DNA of 64,000 nucleotides from Ensifer adhaerens (GCF_002007205.1 NZ_LAZS01000001.1:186001-250000), one strand, 5' to 3'; positions 46,488-55,289 are shown, numbered from the stretch's first letter. The notes: a model not told the origin generated them from the sequence alone. Translations and numbers: made by a program.

Positions 46488-47146
46488 TCAGTCGCTGTTC
46501 CAGGCAAGGAGCAGGATAACGGCTTCGTGGTGCGGCTCGTCGGACCAGTCGGCGATGGCGCTGAGTAGCGGTGCACCCTCCGCGACGAGATCAAGATTTT
46601 CCTGCGTCGCATCGATGGGAAAGCTGCCTCGGTGAGGTTCCGCCAAGACGTCTCACAGTTCAGGCCAAGGCGCTCCAGCGTCCTTACATAGTCGACGATC
46701 TGCGAAGCGCGCAGATTGTCGTGGTGAAGGAGGCCGGCATCCGCATCATAATATTCTCGGACAATGGCATCCAAGGATAAAGCAATCTCGGGTCTGGGGC
46801 GAAGGCGCGCCGCGACCATTCTCATCTGCTGGCAATAAAATCCCGAGCATTGATGGATCAGGCCGTACCAGGTCAAAGCGGGGCTCAAGACCGGGACGCG
46901 CTTTCTGAACGCGAGAACCGGAATGGCCTGAAGCGTCTCCCGATGTCCCCTGACGTCCCCAGGAGCATGCCAGTCGCCTTCGAACACATTGTGCGTCGGC
47001 GTCAGCAAGCTGTCGGGCAGAGCAACACGTCGCGCGTATGCCGGCAGCATCTCGGGATTTCGTTCGAAAATTTCCGGGAGGGGAGGGAGATGAGCCCAGC
47101 CGTTTGCATCACGGAAGGGCGAAAGGTCGCCTTCGGTCAGTATCAT
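46488..47146 (-). pseudogene. hypothetical protein gene broken by a one-base frameshift
   Basis: I do not recognise the family. From the ATG at 47146 the frame reads as a normal protein for about 175 residues (PPLPEIFERNPEML, SPALTWYGLIHQCSGFYCQQ, YYDADAGLLHHDNLRASQIV) up to LTEAAFP near 46620. It then turns into Arg/Ser-rich nonsense running to 46325. Shifting one base in the GGGAAA run (46617-46622) restores DATQENLDLVAEGAPLLSAI, ADWSDEPHHEAVILLLAWNSD and a TGA at 46488. One missing base would restore a 219-residue protein. It is either a recent pseudogene or a sequencing error. Confidence 0.7.
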
Positions 47147-47230
47147 GGATCACGTCCGATGCTGCATTGGCTCAATCGAAACGAAGGCATGGGGATGGGC
47201 GAAGCCCCGCGGGCCCACGCTCACAAAAGC

Positions 47231-47259
47231 GAAACCCGCCGGACTGTACGGCGGGTTTC
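47231..47259 (-). terminator. terminator after rcdA
   Basis: GAAACCCGCCG pairs with CGGCGGGTTTC around a 7-base loop and is followed on the minus strand by GCTTTTGTG, 28 bases after the stop at 47288. Confidence 0.8.
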
Positions 47260-47287
47260 ATGAATTCCGTGGATCGCTTGGTCGATC

Positions 47288-47806
47288 TCAGTTGGTTCCG
47301 AAGGCCGTCTGCAGCAGCTTGATCTGCGCCTTGACGCCGTTCTGGTTGTCCGGGACGATCGCGGCCGCTTCGTTCGGGCGATAGATTTCGCGGTCGAGCA
47401 GGGCGACGCGGTTCTGCAGGCGTAGCGAGCGCTCGATCAGGTCGCGGAAGGATTCCGGCAGTTCGGCCCAGCCGGGAGCGGACTTGTCGACGTTGAAGCT
47501 GTCGAGGCGCACCTTGCTCTTTTCCGACATCACCTGGTCGCGGCTCATCTCGCCGTTGTTGACGGCGCGCTGCAGGAGCAGCCAGGAGGCCATCTGCATC
47601 AGGCGGGTGGTGAGCCGCATGGATTCGGCCGCATAGAGAACCGATGCCATGCGCGGCAGGACCTTGGAAGCGGCACGGCCGGCTCCGTCGAGATAGGTGG
47701 CCGTTTCCTCGACCAGTCCCATGCCTTCCGAATAGAGCGTCTTGAATTGTGCCGAGGACGCCGCGTGTCCTGCGAAACTGACCGTATTCAATCCTCTCTC
47801 GGACAT
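47288..47806 (-). CDS. rcdA: RcdA-like ClpXP adaptor (DUF1465)
   Basis: The 172-residue protein matches DUF1465: FKTLYSEGMGLVEETATYLDG, RLTTRLMQMASWLLLQRAVN and LPESFRDLIERSLRLQNRVALLDREI. In Caulobacter, RcdA is an adaptor that works with CpdR and PopA to deliver the cell-cycle regulator CtrA and other proteins to ClpXP. Length is as expected. AGGGA lies 11 bases before the ATG. A full CtrA box lies 127 bases upstream, which fits feedback control. Confidence 0.88.
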   Translation of the reverse strand: MSERGLNTVSFAGHAASSAQFKTLYSEGMGLVEETATYLDGAGRAASKVLPRMASVLYAAESMRLTTRLMQMASWLLLQRAVNNGEMSRDQVMSEKSKVRLDSFNVDKSAPGWAELPESFRDLIERSLRLQNRVALLDREIYRPNEAAAIVPDNQNGVKAQIKLLQTAFGTN

Positions 47807-47932
47807 GATCTGTTTTTTCCCTGGTTCAAACGCATCACGACAGTCAGGTGGTGGGCGGTTATGGGAAATAAATCCTTGCCCGCCTCTATGCTTGAAGAAT
47901 GATCCGATAGCGCATTTCGCGCAAGGGTATTC

Positions 47933-47947
47933 TTAAGAAAGGGTTAA
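47933..47947 (-). promoter_or_regulatory. CtrA-binding box upstream of rcdA
   Basis: TTAA-GAAAGGG-TTAA is an exact match to the full CtrA recognition motif TTAA-N7-TTAA. It lies 127 bases before the rcdA start, past the terminator of the upstream transcript, so it is well placed in the rcdA promoter. Confidence 0.7.
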
Positions 47948-47978
47948 TCTCCACAGTTCTTTAGATAAACCTATGCCG

Positions 47979-48008
47979 AAACAAAAAAAGAGCCGCGGAA
48001 AGCGGCTC
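47979..48008 (-). terminator. terminator of the MFS-DUF1192 transcript
   Basis: GAGCCGC (47990-47996) pairs with GCGGCTC (48002-48008) around a 5-base loop. On the minus strand it is followed by seven T's. Confidence 0.85.
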
Positions 48009-48106
48009 TCAAGGTAAAACAGGGAGAAAAATCAGACCCGTTCGCCAGTCGGAGAAATTGTCTGAAACCGGAAAGCTCCGGATGATCAGACAATCGCAGA
48101 TAATGC

Positions 48107-48121
48107 TTAATGTCGCGTTAA
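48107..48121. promoter_or_regulatory. second CtrA-type motif
   Basis: TTAA-TGTCGCG-TTAA also matches the full CtrA motif. It sits between the DUF1192 stop and that gene's terminator, 300 bases from rcdA, so its role is less clear than that of the box at 47933. Confidence 0.45.
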
Positions 48122-48162
48122 ACGCGCTCCGTTTTGCTGCGGTGCGAGCTTGCGCCGCCGGG

Positions 48163-48351
48163 TCAGCGAAACAGGTTCTCGGCTGCCGAGCGGCTGGCGG
48201 ATTTGCGTGTCCGCTCCGCCTCCAGCCTGGCGATCTCCTCGGTCAGAAGTGCGATGCGCTGCGTCAGTTCGTCGACTGACAACAGAGCGAGGTCACTGCC
48301 AATTTCGTGGGCCACCTTCTTCTGTGGCCGATCGTCGTCAAACAGGCTCAT
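48163..48351 (-). CDS. DUF1192 small protein
   Basis: The 62-residue protein MSLFDDDRPQKKVAHEIGSD and onward has the DUF1192 core LSVDELTQRIALLTEEIARLE, a short coiled coil. Function unknown. It is shorter than common gene-calling limits; the frame extends upstream to 48531, but that part overlaps the MFS gene. Its start overlaps the MFS stop by 14 bases, so the two are coupled. Confidence 0.88.
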   Translation of the reverse strand: MSLFDDDRPQKKVAHEIGSDLALLSVDELTQRIALLTEEIARLEAERTRKSASRSAAENLFR

Positions 48352-49642
48352 CGGACTGATCCTCCCATTCCGGACCTTTGTCTGGTTCGTTGCGTGTTTC
48401 GTCAAACGGTGCTGCGCGTGGCGAAAGCTGCAGGCTTTCCGGCGTCGTCGGCGCACCGGCGTTGACCGGCGAGAAGGCGTCGCGGTCGGAGACCGGGACC
48501 GGCGCGCGCATCCGGCTGCGGATAATGGCATAGGCCGTGATCAGGATATGGGCGCAGGCGGTGATCATGAACAGGCCGTAGGGGCCGGCCGCGGTCATGA
48601 CCGGACCGCCGATCGTCGGGCCGATGATGGTGCCGATACCATAGAGCAGCAGCAGGCCGCCGGACACCTTGACGAAATCCTCCGCCGTCGCGAAGTCGTT
48701 GGCGTGCGACACGGCGATCGGATAGAGCGCATTGGCCGCAGCGCCGTAGATCGCGATCAGCGTCAGCACGATCCACACCTGGCTCGGCTCGATCAGGAAG
48801 ATCAGCAGGCCAGCGACAGCGCCGATGCCGGCAAGGGCGGCAAGGACGTAGCGTCGGTCGATGCGATCGGAGAGGCGACCGGCCGGCAATTGCATGACGG
48901 CGCCGGCAAAGATCGCCACGCTCATCATGGCGGCCACGGTGCTGTCGGAAAGGCCGGCCTGGCGACCGAAGACGGCGCCGAGCGTACCGAAGGCGCCGTT
49001 GGCGATGCCGACAAGCAGGATGCCGAGGAAGGAGACCGGCGAGTTCTTGTAGAGGCCACGCAGGTCGAGGCTCACCTTCTTCAACGGTTGAGGTGAGGCG
49101 GCATTGGACAGAAGCGTCGGCAGCATGGCGACGCAGTAGAGAATGCCGCAGATCATGAAGAAGATGCTGGTCGACGTATCGCCGAAGGGGATCATCATCT
49201 GGCCGCCGACAACGCCGAAGAGTGTGATGGCGATATAGAGCGAGAAGATGACGCCGCGGCTTTCGTTGGTCGCGCGCTCGTTCAGCCAGCTTTCGATGAT
49301 CATCGAGGTGCCGGCGGTGGAAAAGCCAGTCAGCGCTCTAAGGATCAACCACCAGGTCGGATCGATCAGAATACCGGTCAGGAGTGCGACGATGGCGATC
49401 AGCGAAGCAAAGACGCTGAAGGCGCGCACGTGGCCGATACGCTTGACAACGGTGGGCGCAAGGAAGCAGCCGAGAACGAAGCCGGCGGCCCAGGACGTGC
49501 CGATCAGGCCGAGGATGGTGGTGGGATAGCCTTCAGCGGTACCGCGCACGGGAAGAAGAAGTCCCTGCAGACCATTGCCCAGAAAGAGAAACAGCGTGCC
49601 GAGCAGGAGGGCGGCGACCGGGAGCAGGTTCTTTCTCATCAT
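48338..49642 (-). CDS. MFS transporter (YcaD-like)
   Basis: The 434-residue protein has twelve predicted membrane helices. The A-motif-like loop PTVVKRIGHVRAF lies after helix 2 and a second GRLSDRIDRRYVL after helix 8, as in the major facilitator superfamily. The last 50 residues are polar. The substrate is unknown. The DUF1192 gene overlaps its end. Confidence 0.88.
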   Translation of the reverse strand: MMRKNLLPVAALLLGTLFLFLGNGLQGLLLPVRGTAEGYPTTILGLIGTSWAAGFVLGCFLAPTVVKRIGHVRAFSVFASLIAIVALLTGILIDPTWWLILRALTGFSTAGTSMIIESWLNERATNESRGVIFSLYIAITLFGVVGGQMMIPFGDTSTSIFFMICGILYCVAMLPTLLSNAASPQPLKKVSLDLRGLYKNSPVSFLGILLVGIANGAFGTLGAVFGRQAGLSDSTVAAMMSVAIFAGAVMQLPAGRLSDRIDRRYVLAALAGIGAVAGLLIFLIEPSQVWIVLTLIAIYGAAANALYPIAVSHANDFATAEDFVKVSGGLLLLYGIGTIIGPTIGGPVMTAAGPYGLFMITACAHILITAYAIIRSRMRAPVPVSDRDAFSPVNAGAPTTPESLQLSPRAAPFDETRNEPDKGPEWEDQSDEPV

Positions 49643-49691
49643 TCATCCGAAATTCGTTCTGCCGTCAGCAAGTTAGGGCGGTGCCCCGCGA

Positions 49692-49727
49692 AATGCCAGC
49701 CGGTTTCTGATTGCAGCGGCTGGCGTT
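49692..49727 (+). other. unassigned hairpin
   Basis: AATGCCAGCCG pairs with CGGCTGGCGTT (one T-G wobble) across a 14-base loop. It lies between the MFS start and the small membrane-protein gene. It could be part of a leader or a small RNA; nothing decides this. Confidence 0.3.
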
Positions 49728-49932
49728 GCCGCAGGTTTTGTCCTTCGATCGATGACGAATGACGCAACATGCGGCGGCCGGTCATTGCAAATCGCCCGCG
49801 GAAACACTAGCCCTTTTTGCCATGCGCAACGTATCGCTAGTCCTTGGGAGAGACGGTGCTGCGTGCGACGAACAGTGCCGGTGTTGCGAACGCTTCGCCG
49901 GTCGAGGCAGCCTCCCGGTAGACGAGGGCAAC

Positions 49933-50088
49933 ATGCAGAAGGCGATCGCCCTTTTTCTGCTTCTGATCATGGCCGTTCAGCTCATCTGGCCGATCGGTAT
50001 TCCGGGGCTGCGCCACCGTCGCGATTTCTGGAAGATCGCGGTCTTCGCCATCGTGATGATGATGGTGACGGTGCTGATCCGCCCCTGA
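49933..50088 (+). CDS. small two-helix membrane protein
   Basis: The 51-residue protein MQKAIALFLLLIMAVQLIWP and onward has two hydrophobic segments (about 4-20 and 33-49) joined by a basic turn LRHRRD, giving a helical hairpin. A GAGGG lies 4-8 bases before the ATG. I recognise no family. It lies 113 bases before the cyclase gene on the same strand. Confidence 0.65.
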   Translation: MQKAIALFLLLIMAVQLIWPIGIPGLRHRRDFWKIAVFAIVMMMVTVLIRP

Positions 50089-50201
50089 CGCCGTTACCTG
50101 CGACGCAACGCCCCCGTTACCTTTGGAACTCCATCGCTGCCGGCCCACCGCTACCTTGGTTGCGAAACCTGACGTTTCAACCAGAAAAGGGCGCAGGACA
50201 G

Positions 50202-52139
50202 ATGGGAAAGAAAGCGCTAAAGTGCGAACCTCATTCGGGAGATGACTTCGAGGGTTTCTTGGAACGCCGGCTTGCTGCCATTCTCGCTGCCGATGTCGTG
50301 GGGTACAGTCGCCTGATCGGCGCTGACGAGACCGGCACGCTGGCTGCGATGAAACGGCACAAGAGCGAACTCGTCGATCCGAAAATCAGCCGCCACAAGG
50401 GACGCATCGTCAAGCTCACGGGCGACGGCATCCTGGTCGAATTCGCGAGCGTGGTGCACGCGGTCGCCTGCGCCGTCGACATTCAGCGCGGCATGCTCAT
50501 CCGCAACGAAAGCGTGTCGCCGCAGACGCGCATCGAGCTCAGGATCGGGGTGCATCTCGGCGACATCATCGTCGAAGACGGCGACATCTTCGGTGACGGC
50601 GTCAATGTGGCGGCGCGCCTCGAGGGCTTGGCCGAGCCATCCGGCATCGCCGTCTCCGCCTCCGTGCGCGATCATGTCGGGTCACGCCTGGATGTCGGTT
50701 TCATCGACAAGGGCGAGCACACGCTGAAGAACATCGCCGCCGGGGTTCACGTCTATTCGGTTGCGCTCGGCGCGCCGACCAAGGTCGCGTCGGCACCGAA
50801 CGGATCGTGTCCGGTGGTGCTCGACGATGGCTACGGGCTCTCGGTCGGCGTACTTCCCTTCACCAATATGAGCCATGATCCGGAGCAGGAGTATTTCTCC
50901 GACGGCATCACCGAAGACATCATCACCGATCTCTCGAAGATCTCGAAGCTGCACGTTGTCGCCCGCAACACGGTGTTCACCTACAAGGGGCGGTCGGTGA
51001 AGGTGAAGCAGGTGGCCCAGGAACTGGGCGTCCGCTACATCCTCGAGGGCAGCGTGCGCAAGGCGGGCGCGCGGGTGCGCATCACCGGCCAGCTGATCGA
51101 CGCGCTCACCGGCACGCATCTCTGGGCGGACCGCTACGACCGGGACCTGACCGATATCTTCGCCATTCAGGACGAAATCACCCACGCCATCGTCGACCAG
51201 CTCAAGATCAAGCTGTTGCCGGCGGAGAGGCGGGCGATCGAAAGCGACCCGACCACAAGCGTCGAGGCCTATACCTACTATCTGCGCGGCCGGCAATTTT
51301 CGCATGCCTGGACGCGCTCCTATCTCCTGCTCGCGCGGCGCATGTTCATGAAGGCGGTGGAGCTCGATCCGGATTTCGCCCGCGCCTATGCCGGCATTGC
51401 TGATTGCGAGTCGGCGCTGCGTGACTGGCACGAGGACGAGTTCCCGCTGCAAGGCATCCTGTCGATGACGGACAGGGCGTTGGCGCTCGATCCGGACCTG
51501 GCGGAGGCGCATGCGTCCCGCGGTCTCGTGCTGCATCAGGACGGCCAGTGCGAGGAAGCGGTTGCGGAGTTCGAGCGGGCGCTGGCGCTGGATGCAGGGC
51601 TTTACGAGGCGAACTTCCACTATGGCCGCTTCCTGTTCATGCAGGGCGCGTTCGAAATGGCGATCCAGTTCTTCAAGCGCGCCGCCGACATCCGGCCGGA
51701 CGACTATCTGTCGCCGATCCACCTGATGAGCGCCTATCGCACCCTCGGCAGGGATACCGAACGCACGCAGTGGGCGCGCATCGGGATTGCCCGGGCGGAG
51801 CGGGCGCTGGAGCTCAATCCGGAGAACTCGGGCCCGGCGCATCGTGGCGCACTGGCGCTTGCCCATATGGGCGAGGCCGACCGCGCGCGGGAATGGGCGG
51901 CGCGGGCACTGGCGATCGATCCCGACGACGTGGTCGCCCGCTACAACACCGCCTGCGTCTACTGCATCCTCGGCGATATCGACGCGGCGCTCGATCTTCT
52001 CGAAACCTTGTTGCCGCAGAGTTCGTGCTACCAGCTGCTCTGGTTCAAGCAGGATTCCGACCTCGACGCGGTTCGCTACCATGTTCGCTTCCAGGCGATG
52101 GTCGAGGCGATCGCGAAATGCGAGGCGGGCTTGCGCTGA
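50202..52139 (+). CDS. class III adenylate/guanylate cyclase with TolB-like and TPR regions
   Basis: The 645-residue protein has an N-terminal class III cyclase domain (about 22-190) with both metal aspartates (D31 in LAADVVGYSRL and D75 in KLTGDGILVEF), a TolB-like region (about 215-345) with GVLPFTNMSHDPEQEYFSDG and ILEGSVRKAG, then TPR repeats (about 365-640). No membrane segment is seen. It should make cyclic AMP in response to an unknown cue; rhizobia carry many such cyclases. The start is ATG 50202 with AGGACAG upstream; the frame is open to 49752. Confidence 0.9.
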   Translation: MGKKALKCEPHSGDDFEGFLERRLAAILAADVVGYSRLIGADETGTLAAMKRHKSELVDPKISRHKGRIVKLTGDGILVEFASVVHAVACAVDIQRGMLIRNESVSPQTRIELRIGVHLGDIIVEDGDIFGDGVNVAARLEGLAEPSGIAVSASVRDHVGSRLDVGFIDKGEHTLKNIAAGVHVYSVALGAPTKVASAPNGSCPVVLDDGYGLSVGVLPFTNMSHDPEQEYFSDGITEDIITDLSKISKLHVVARNTVFTYKGRSVKVKQVAQELGVRYILEGSVRKAGARVRITGQLIDALTGTHLWADRYDRDLTDIFAIQDEITHAIVDQLKIKLLPAERRAIESDPTTSVEAYTYYLRGRQFSHAWTRSYLLLARRMFMKAVELDPDFARAYAGIADCESALRDWHEDEFPLQGILSMTDRALALDPDLAEAHASRGLVLHQDGQCEEAVAEFERALALDAGLYEANFHYGRFLFMQGAFEMAIQFFKRAADIRPDDYLSPIHLMSAYRTLGRDTERTQWARIGIARAERALELNPENSGPAHRGALALAHMGEADRAREWAARALAIDPDDVVARYNTACVYCILGDIDAALDLLETLLPQSSCYQLLWFKQDSDLDAVRYHVRFQAMVEAIAKCEAGLR

Positions 52140-52175
52140 ACCGCCGGGCAGTGGCTTCCGTCCGGCAGTTCGCGG

Positions 52176-53690
52176 TTAATGGTGGCTCGCCTGGCGCGAT
52201 CCCTCAGGGGCGCTGCTGCGCCCGGCCGTCAGCCACCAGATGGCCGCCCCGGTCACGAACAGCATGGCCGTCGCCACGATCACGACCGCGGTAAATGCTC
52301 CTTCGAAGGCGAGGCGGGCGCGGGTCACCAGCTCGCTCGCCATATCCGCCGGCAGCTTCTCGGCGAGAAGCAAGGCCTCGTCGAGGCTGTCGCGCGCCAT
52401 CGGCGAGATCGCAGCACCTTCCGGCAGGACGAGGAAGGCGGTGTAGACGATCGACATGACGGTACCGAGAACGGCAATGCCGATCGCGCCGCCGAGTTCG
52501 AACGAGACCTCCTCGATCGATGCTGCCATGCCGGCGCGTTCCGGCGGAGCGTTGAACATGATGGCGCTGGAGGCGGCGGTCATGGACGCACCGATGCCGA
52601 GGCCGAGAACGACGAGGCTGACGATCTGGGCGATCGCGCCGGTCTCATGGACGAGCAGGTAGCCGCCGAGACCGAGCGCGGAGAGGATGAGGCCCGAGCG
52701 CAGCACCACCTCGGCTCCGAGGCGCGGCAAAAGGGTGCCGGTCAGCGGACCAGCGACGAAAGCGGCAAGCGGGATCGGCAGGATGAAGAAGCCGGCCTCG
52801 AGCGGGGAAAAGCCTTCGACCAACTGCAGCTGCTGGCTCAGCACCAGTTCGATGCCGACGATCGAGGCGGATGCCACCAGCGCCGCGGCGACGCCGGAGG
52901 AAAAGGCGGCGTTGCGGAAGAGGCTGAAATCGATCAGCGGATGCGGGCTCCGGCGCTGGCGACGCACGAAAAGAAAGAGCGCGATCGCGCCGACTACTGC
53001 AGCGGCAAGGCCCGCCTCCAGCGACGGCTCGCGCTTGCTCGTTTCCTTGACGGCATAGGCAAGGCCGATGAGGCCGACCATGATCTGCAGCGAACCGATC
53101 GCATCCCAGGGATGTTTCGGATTGCCGGCATTGTTAGGCAGCACGATGAGGCCCAGCAGGAGCGCGATCGCGACGACCGGCACGTTGATGAGGAAGACCG
53201 AGCCCCACCAGAAGTACTCGAGCAGGAAGCCGCCGAGGACCGGGCCGATCGCGGCGCCGCCGGAAGCAATGGCCGCCCAGACGCCGATCGCCAGCGCCCG
53301 TTCGCGCTCGTCGGTGAAGGTGAGCCGAATGATCGACAGCGTCGCCGGCATCATGAGGGCGGCGCCGACGGCGAGCAGGACGCGACCGCCGATCAGGATC
53401 GCCGGTGTCGGCGCATAGGCGGCGATCAGCGAGGCGATGCCGAAGACGACAAGGCCGACGATAAAGGGCTTCTTGTGACCGAGCCGGTCGCCGAGCGTGC
53501 CGAGGCCGGGCAGCAGGCCGGCGACAACCAGGGCATAGGCGTTGACGATCCAGAGTTTCTCCGACGCGGTGGCGCCGAGGTCATGGGTCAGGCGGGGCAG
53601 GGCGGTATAGAGCACCGTCATGTCGACGACGATCAGAAAGAGCGCGCTCGATACTATGGCCAAAATGAGCCAGCGATTTTGCGGGAGCAT
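52176..53690 (-). CDS. MFS efflux pump, DHA2 (EmrB/QacA/SmvA) family
   Basis: The 504-residue protein has about fourteen membrane helices and the 14-helix family cues MTVLYTALPRLTHDLG, GTLGDRLGHKKPF (motif A) and IGPVLGGFLLEYFWWGSVFLINVP (motif C region). Such pumps expel drugs, dyes or quaternary ammonium compounds using protons. It is divergent from a TetR gene with a perfect palindrome between, so it is probably repressed by that protein. Confidence 0.92.
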   Translation of the reverse strand: MLPQNRWLILAIVSSALFLIVVDMTVLYTALPRLTHDLGATASEKLWIVNAYALVVAGLLPGLGTLGDRLGHKKPFIVGLVVFGIASLIAAYAPTPAILIGGRVLLAVGAALMMPATLSIIRLTFTDERERALAIGVWAAIASGGAAIGPVLGGFLLEYFWWGSVFLINVPVVAIALLLGLIVLPNNAGNPKHPWDAIGSLQIMVGLIGLAYAVKETSKREPSLEAGLAAAVVGAIALFLFVRRQRRSPHPLIDFSLFRNAAFSSGVAAALVASASIVGIELVLSQQLQLVEGFSPLEAGFFILPIPLAAFVAGPLTGTLLPRLGAEVVLRSGLILSALGLGGYLLVHETGAIAQIVSLVVLGLGIGASMTAASSAIMFNAPPERAGMAASIEEVSFELGGAIGIAVLGTVMSIVYTAFLVLPEGAAISPMARDSLDEALLLAEKLPADMASELVTRARLAFEGAFTAVVIVATAMLFVTGAAIWWLTAGRSSAPEGSRQASHH

Positions 53691-53761
53691 GGTACACCTC
53701 GGTGGCCGCCACTGGGAAATGGGGCTGGGCCTTGTTTAAATCAGGGTCATTGGTTATTTGA

Positions 53762-53773
53762 ATACGTACGTAT
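53762..53773. promoter_or_regulatory. putative TetR operator between the DHA2 pump and TetR genes
   Basis: ATACGTACGTAT is a perfect 12-base palindrome, 22 bases before the TetR start and 71 bases before the pump start, well placed to control both. Confidence 0.65.
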
Positions 53774-53795
53774 GGATTTGAAATAGGAAGTCAAG

Positions 53796-54347
53796 ATGGG
53801 ACGGCGACGAACGATCGATCGGGACAAGGTTTTGGACGCGGCGGAGGCGGTCGTGAATTCCGTCGGCGCGGCCGGCCTGACGATCGATGCCGTCGCCAAG
53901 GCTTCCGGCATCACCAAGGGCGGCGTGCAATATTGCTTCGGCAACAAGGACGGCCTGATCGACGCGATGATGGAGCGCTGGTTCAACGAGTTCGACGCGG
54001 CGGTCGCGGCCGAGGGCGGCGACGATCCCGATCCTGTGAAGGCGATGCGCGCCCATGCGTCGGTGACCGCCCGGATGAACACCGCCGACAATGCCCGCAC
54101 ATCCGGCATGATGGCCGCACTGCTTCAGCGCGAGGAGCACATGGCCAAGAACCGTGCCTGGTATCGCGCCCGCCTCGACGGTCTCGATCTGTCGACGGAG
54201 GAGGGGCGCAGGGCGCGGCTCGCCTTTCTGGCGAGCGAAGGCGTCTTTCTGCTGCGCGGCTTCGGCTTCGTCGAGATGGACGACGCCGAATGGCAGGATA
54301 TGTTCGCCGATATTCTGAAGCTCCTGCCTGAAGCCGACCGCGCCTGA
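53796..54347 (+). CDS. TetR/AcrR-family repressor
   Basis: The 183-residue protein has an N-terminal TetR helix-turn-helix (RDKVLDAAEAVVNSVGAAGL, then KASGITKGGVQYCFGNKDGL) and a C-terminal ligand-binding region. It is divergent from the DHA2 pump and probably represses it, releasing DNA when it binds a pump substrate. Its stop lies 15 bases from the convergent phzF-like gene stop. Confidence 0.92.
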   Translation: MGRRRTIDRDKVLDAAEAVVNSVGAAGLTIDAVAKASGITKGGVQYCFGNKDGLIDAMMERWFNEFDAAVAAEGGDDPDPVKAMRAHASVTARMNTADNARTSGMMAALLQREEHMAKNRAWYRARLDGLDLSTEEGRRARLAFLASEGVFLLRGFGFVEMDDAEWQDMFADILKLLPEADRA

Positions 54348-54362
54348 GCGGCGGCGGAAAGG

Positions 54363-55289
54363 CTAGAGGTCGATCAGCCCGCGCATGGCGCTGACGCAAT
54401 GGCCGGAGAGGCTGACGTTCCGAACGACGCCACCCTGCTTTCGGACATGCGCGCCGATGAGGCTGCGGCGACCCATCTCCACACCCTGCTCGATGATGAT
54501 CTCGACTTCGATATCCTCGTCCGGGACGAGCGAGACGAGATAGGCGGAAAGCGCTGCCGAGGCGCTGCCGGTTGCCGGGTCCTCGTTGACATTGTCGAGT
54601 GGCGCAAACATGCGCGCCCGGATCTGCCATGGCGCCTCTGCCGAGCGAGCGTAGAGGAACAGGCTGAAACTGTCTTCCTCGGGTTTGTAGCGCGCATTGG
54701 CCGCCTGGAAGGCGGTGACATTGGGTTGGGCGGACGACAGCGTCGCGACATCCTTGATTTCGGCGACGGCGAAGGGCAGCCCGACGGAAAGCCGGGTCGG
54801 CGCATGCACGCGTCTGCTGACGGCTTCAGGCGCGAGCGACGCGCAGGCAGCGATGGTGTCGGTGTCGATTTCAGGGCCGACGGTCAAGCCGCGCGGAACG
54901 ACAATGGTGGAGCCGGTAACCTCGCCCTTCTCCCGCAGCAATGTCGCCTCGATCAGCCCCGCCTTTTCCTCGAAGCGCAGGGTGTCGCCGGGCGCGCGGC
55001 CGAAGATTTCCTTCTGCCGGCCGAGCACGAAGGCGGTGCCGACATTGGGGTGGCCGGCAAAGGGGATTTCCGTCGTCGGCGTGAAGATCCGGACTTCCGC
55101 CGTGTTGGCGGGATTGCGCGGCGGCAAAACGAAGGTGACTTCGGAATAGCCGAATTCGGTCGCGATCGCCTGCATCTGGCTATCGCTCAAGCCGCACGCA
55201 TCTGGAATGACGGCCAACTGGTTGCCGGCAAAACGCTCTGACGTAAAGACGTCGACGGTAACGTAGGCGACGGATCGGGGAGCGGTCAT
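54363..55289 (-). CDS. PhzF-family isomerase/epimerase-like protein
   Basis: The 308-residue protein has the two-domain PhzF fold: DVFTSERFAGNQLAVIPDA at the start, the probable catalytic glutamate in FGYSEVTFVLPP, EIPFAGHPNVGTAFVLG, and GSASAALSAYLVS late. PhzF catalyses an isomerisation in phenazine synthesis, but most bacterial relatives have other, unknown substrates, and no phz genes are near. The start is ATG 55289. A perfect dyad lies 72 bases upstream. Confidence 0.87.
   Translation of the reverse strand: MTAPRSVAYVTVDVFTSERFAGNQLAVIPDACGLSDSQMQAIATEFGYSEVTFVLPPRNPANTAEVRIFTPTTEIPFAGHPNVGTAFVLGRQKEIFGRAPGDTLRFEEKAGLIEATLLREKGEVTGSTIVVPRGLTVGPEIDTDTIAACASLAPEAVSRRVHAPTRLSVGLPFAVAEIKDVATLSSAQPNVTAFQAANARYKPEEDSFSLFLYARSAEAPWQIRARMFAPLDNVNEDPATGSASAALSAYLVSLVPDEDIEVEIIIEQGVEMGRRSLIGAHVRKQGGVVRNVSLSGHCVSAMRGLIDL

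Larger units (their letters stand above)
47807..48162. other. intergenic region upstream of rcdA
   Basis: These 356 bases contain the rcdA leader, a CtrA box (47933-47947), the terminator of the DUF1192 transcript (47979-48008) and a second TTAA-N7-TTAA (48107-48121). I see no further gene. Confidence 0.6.
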
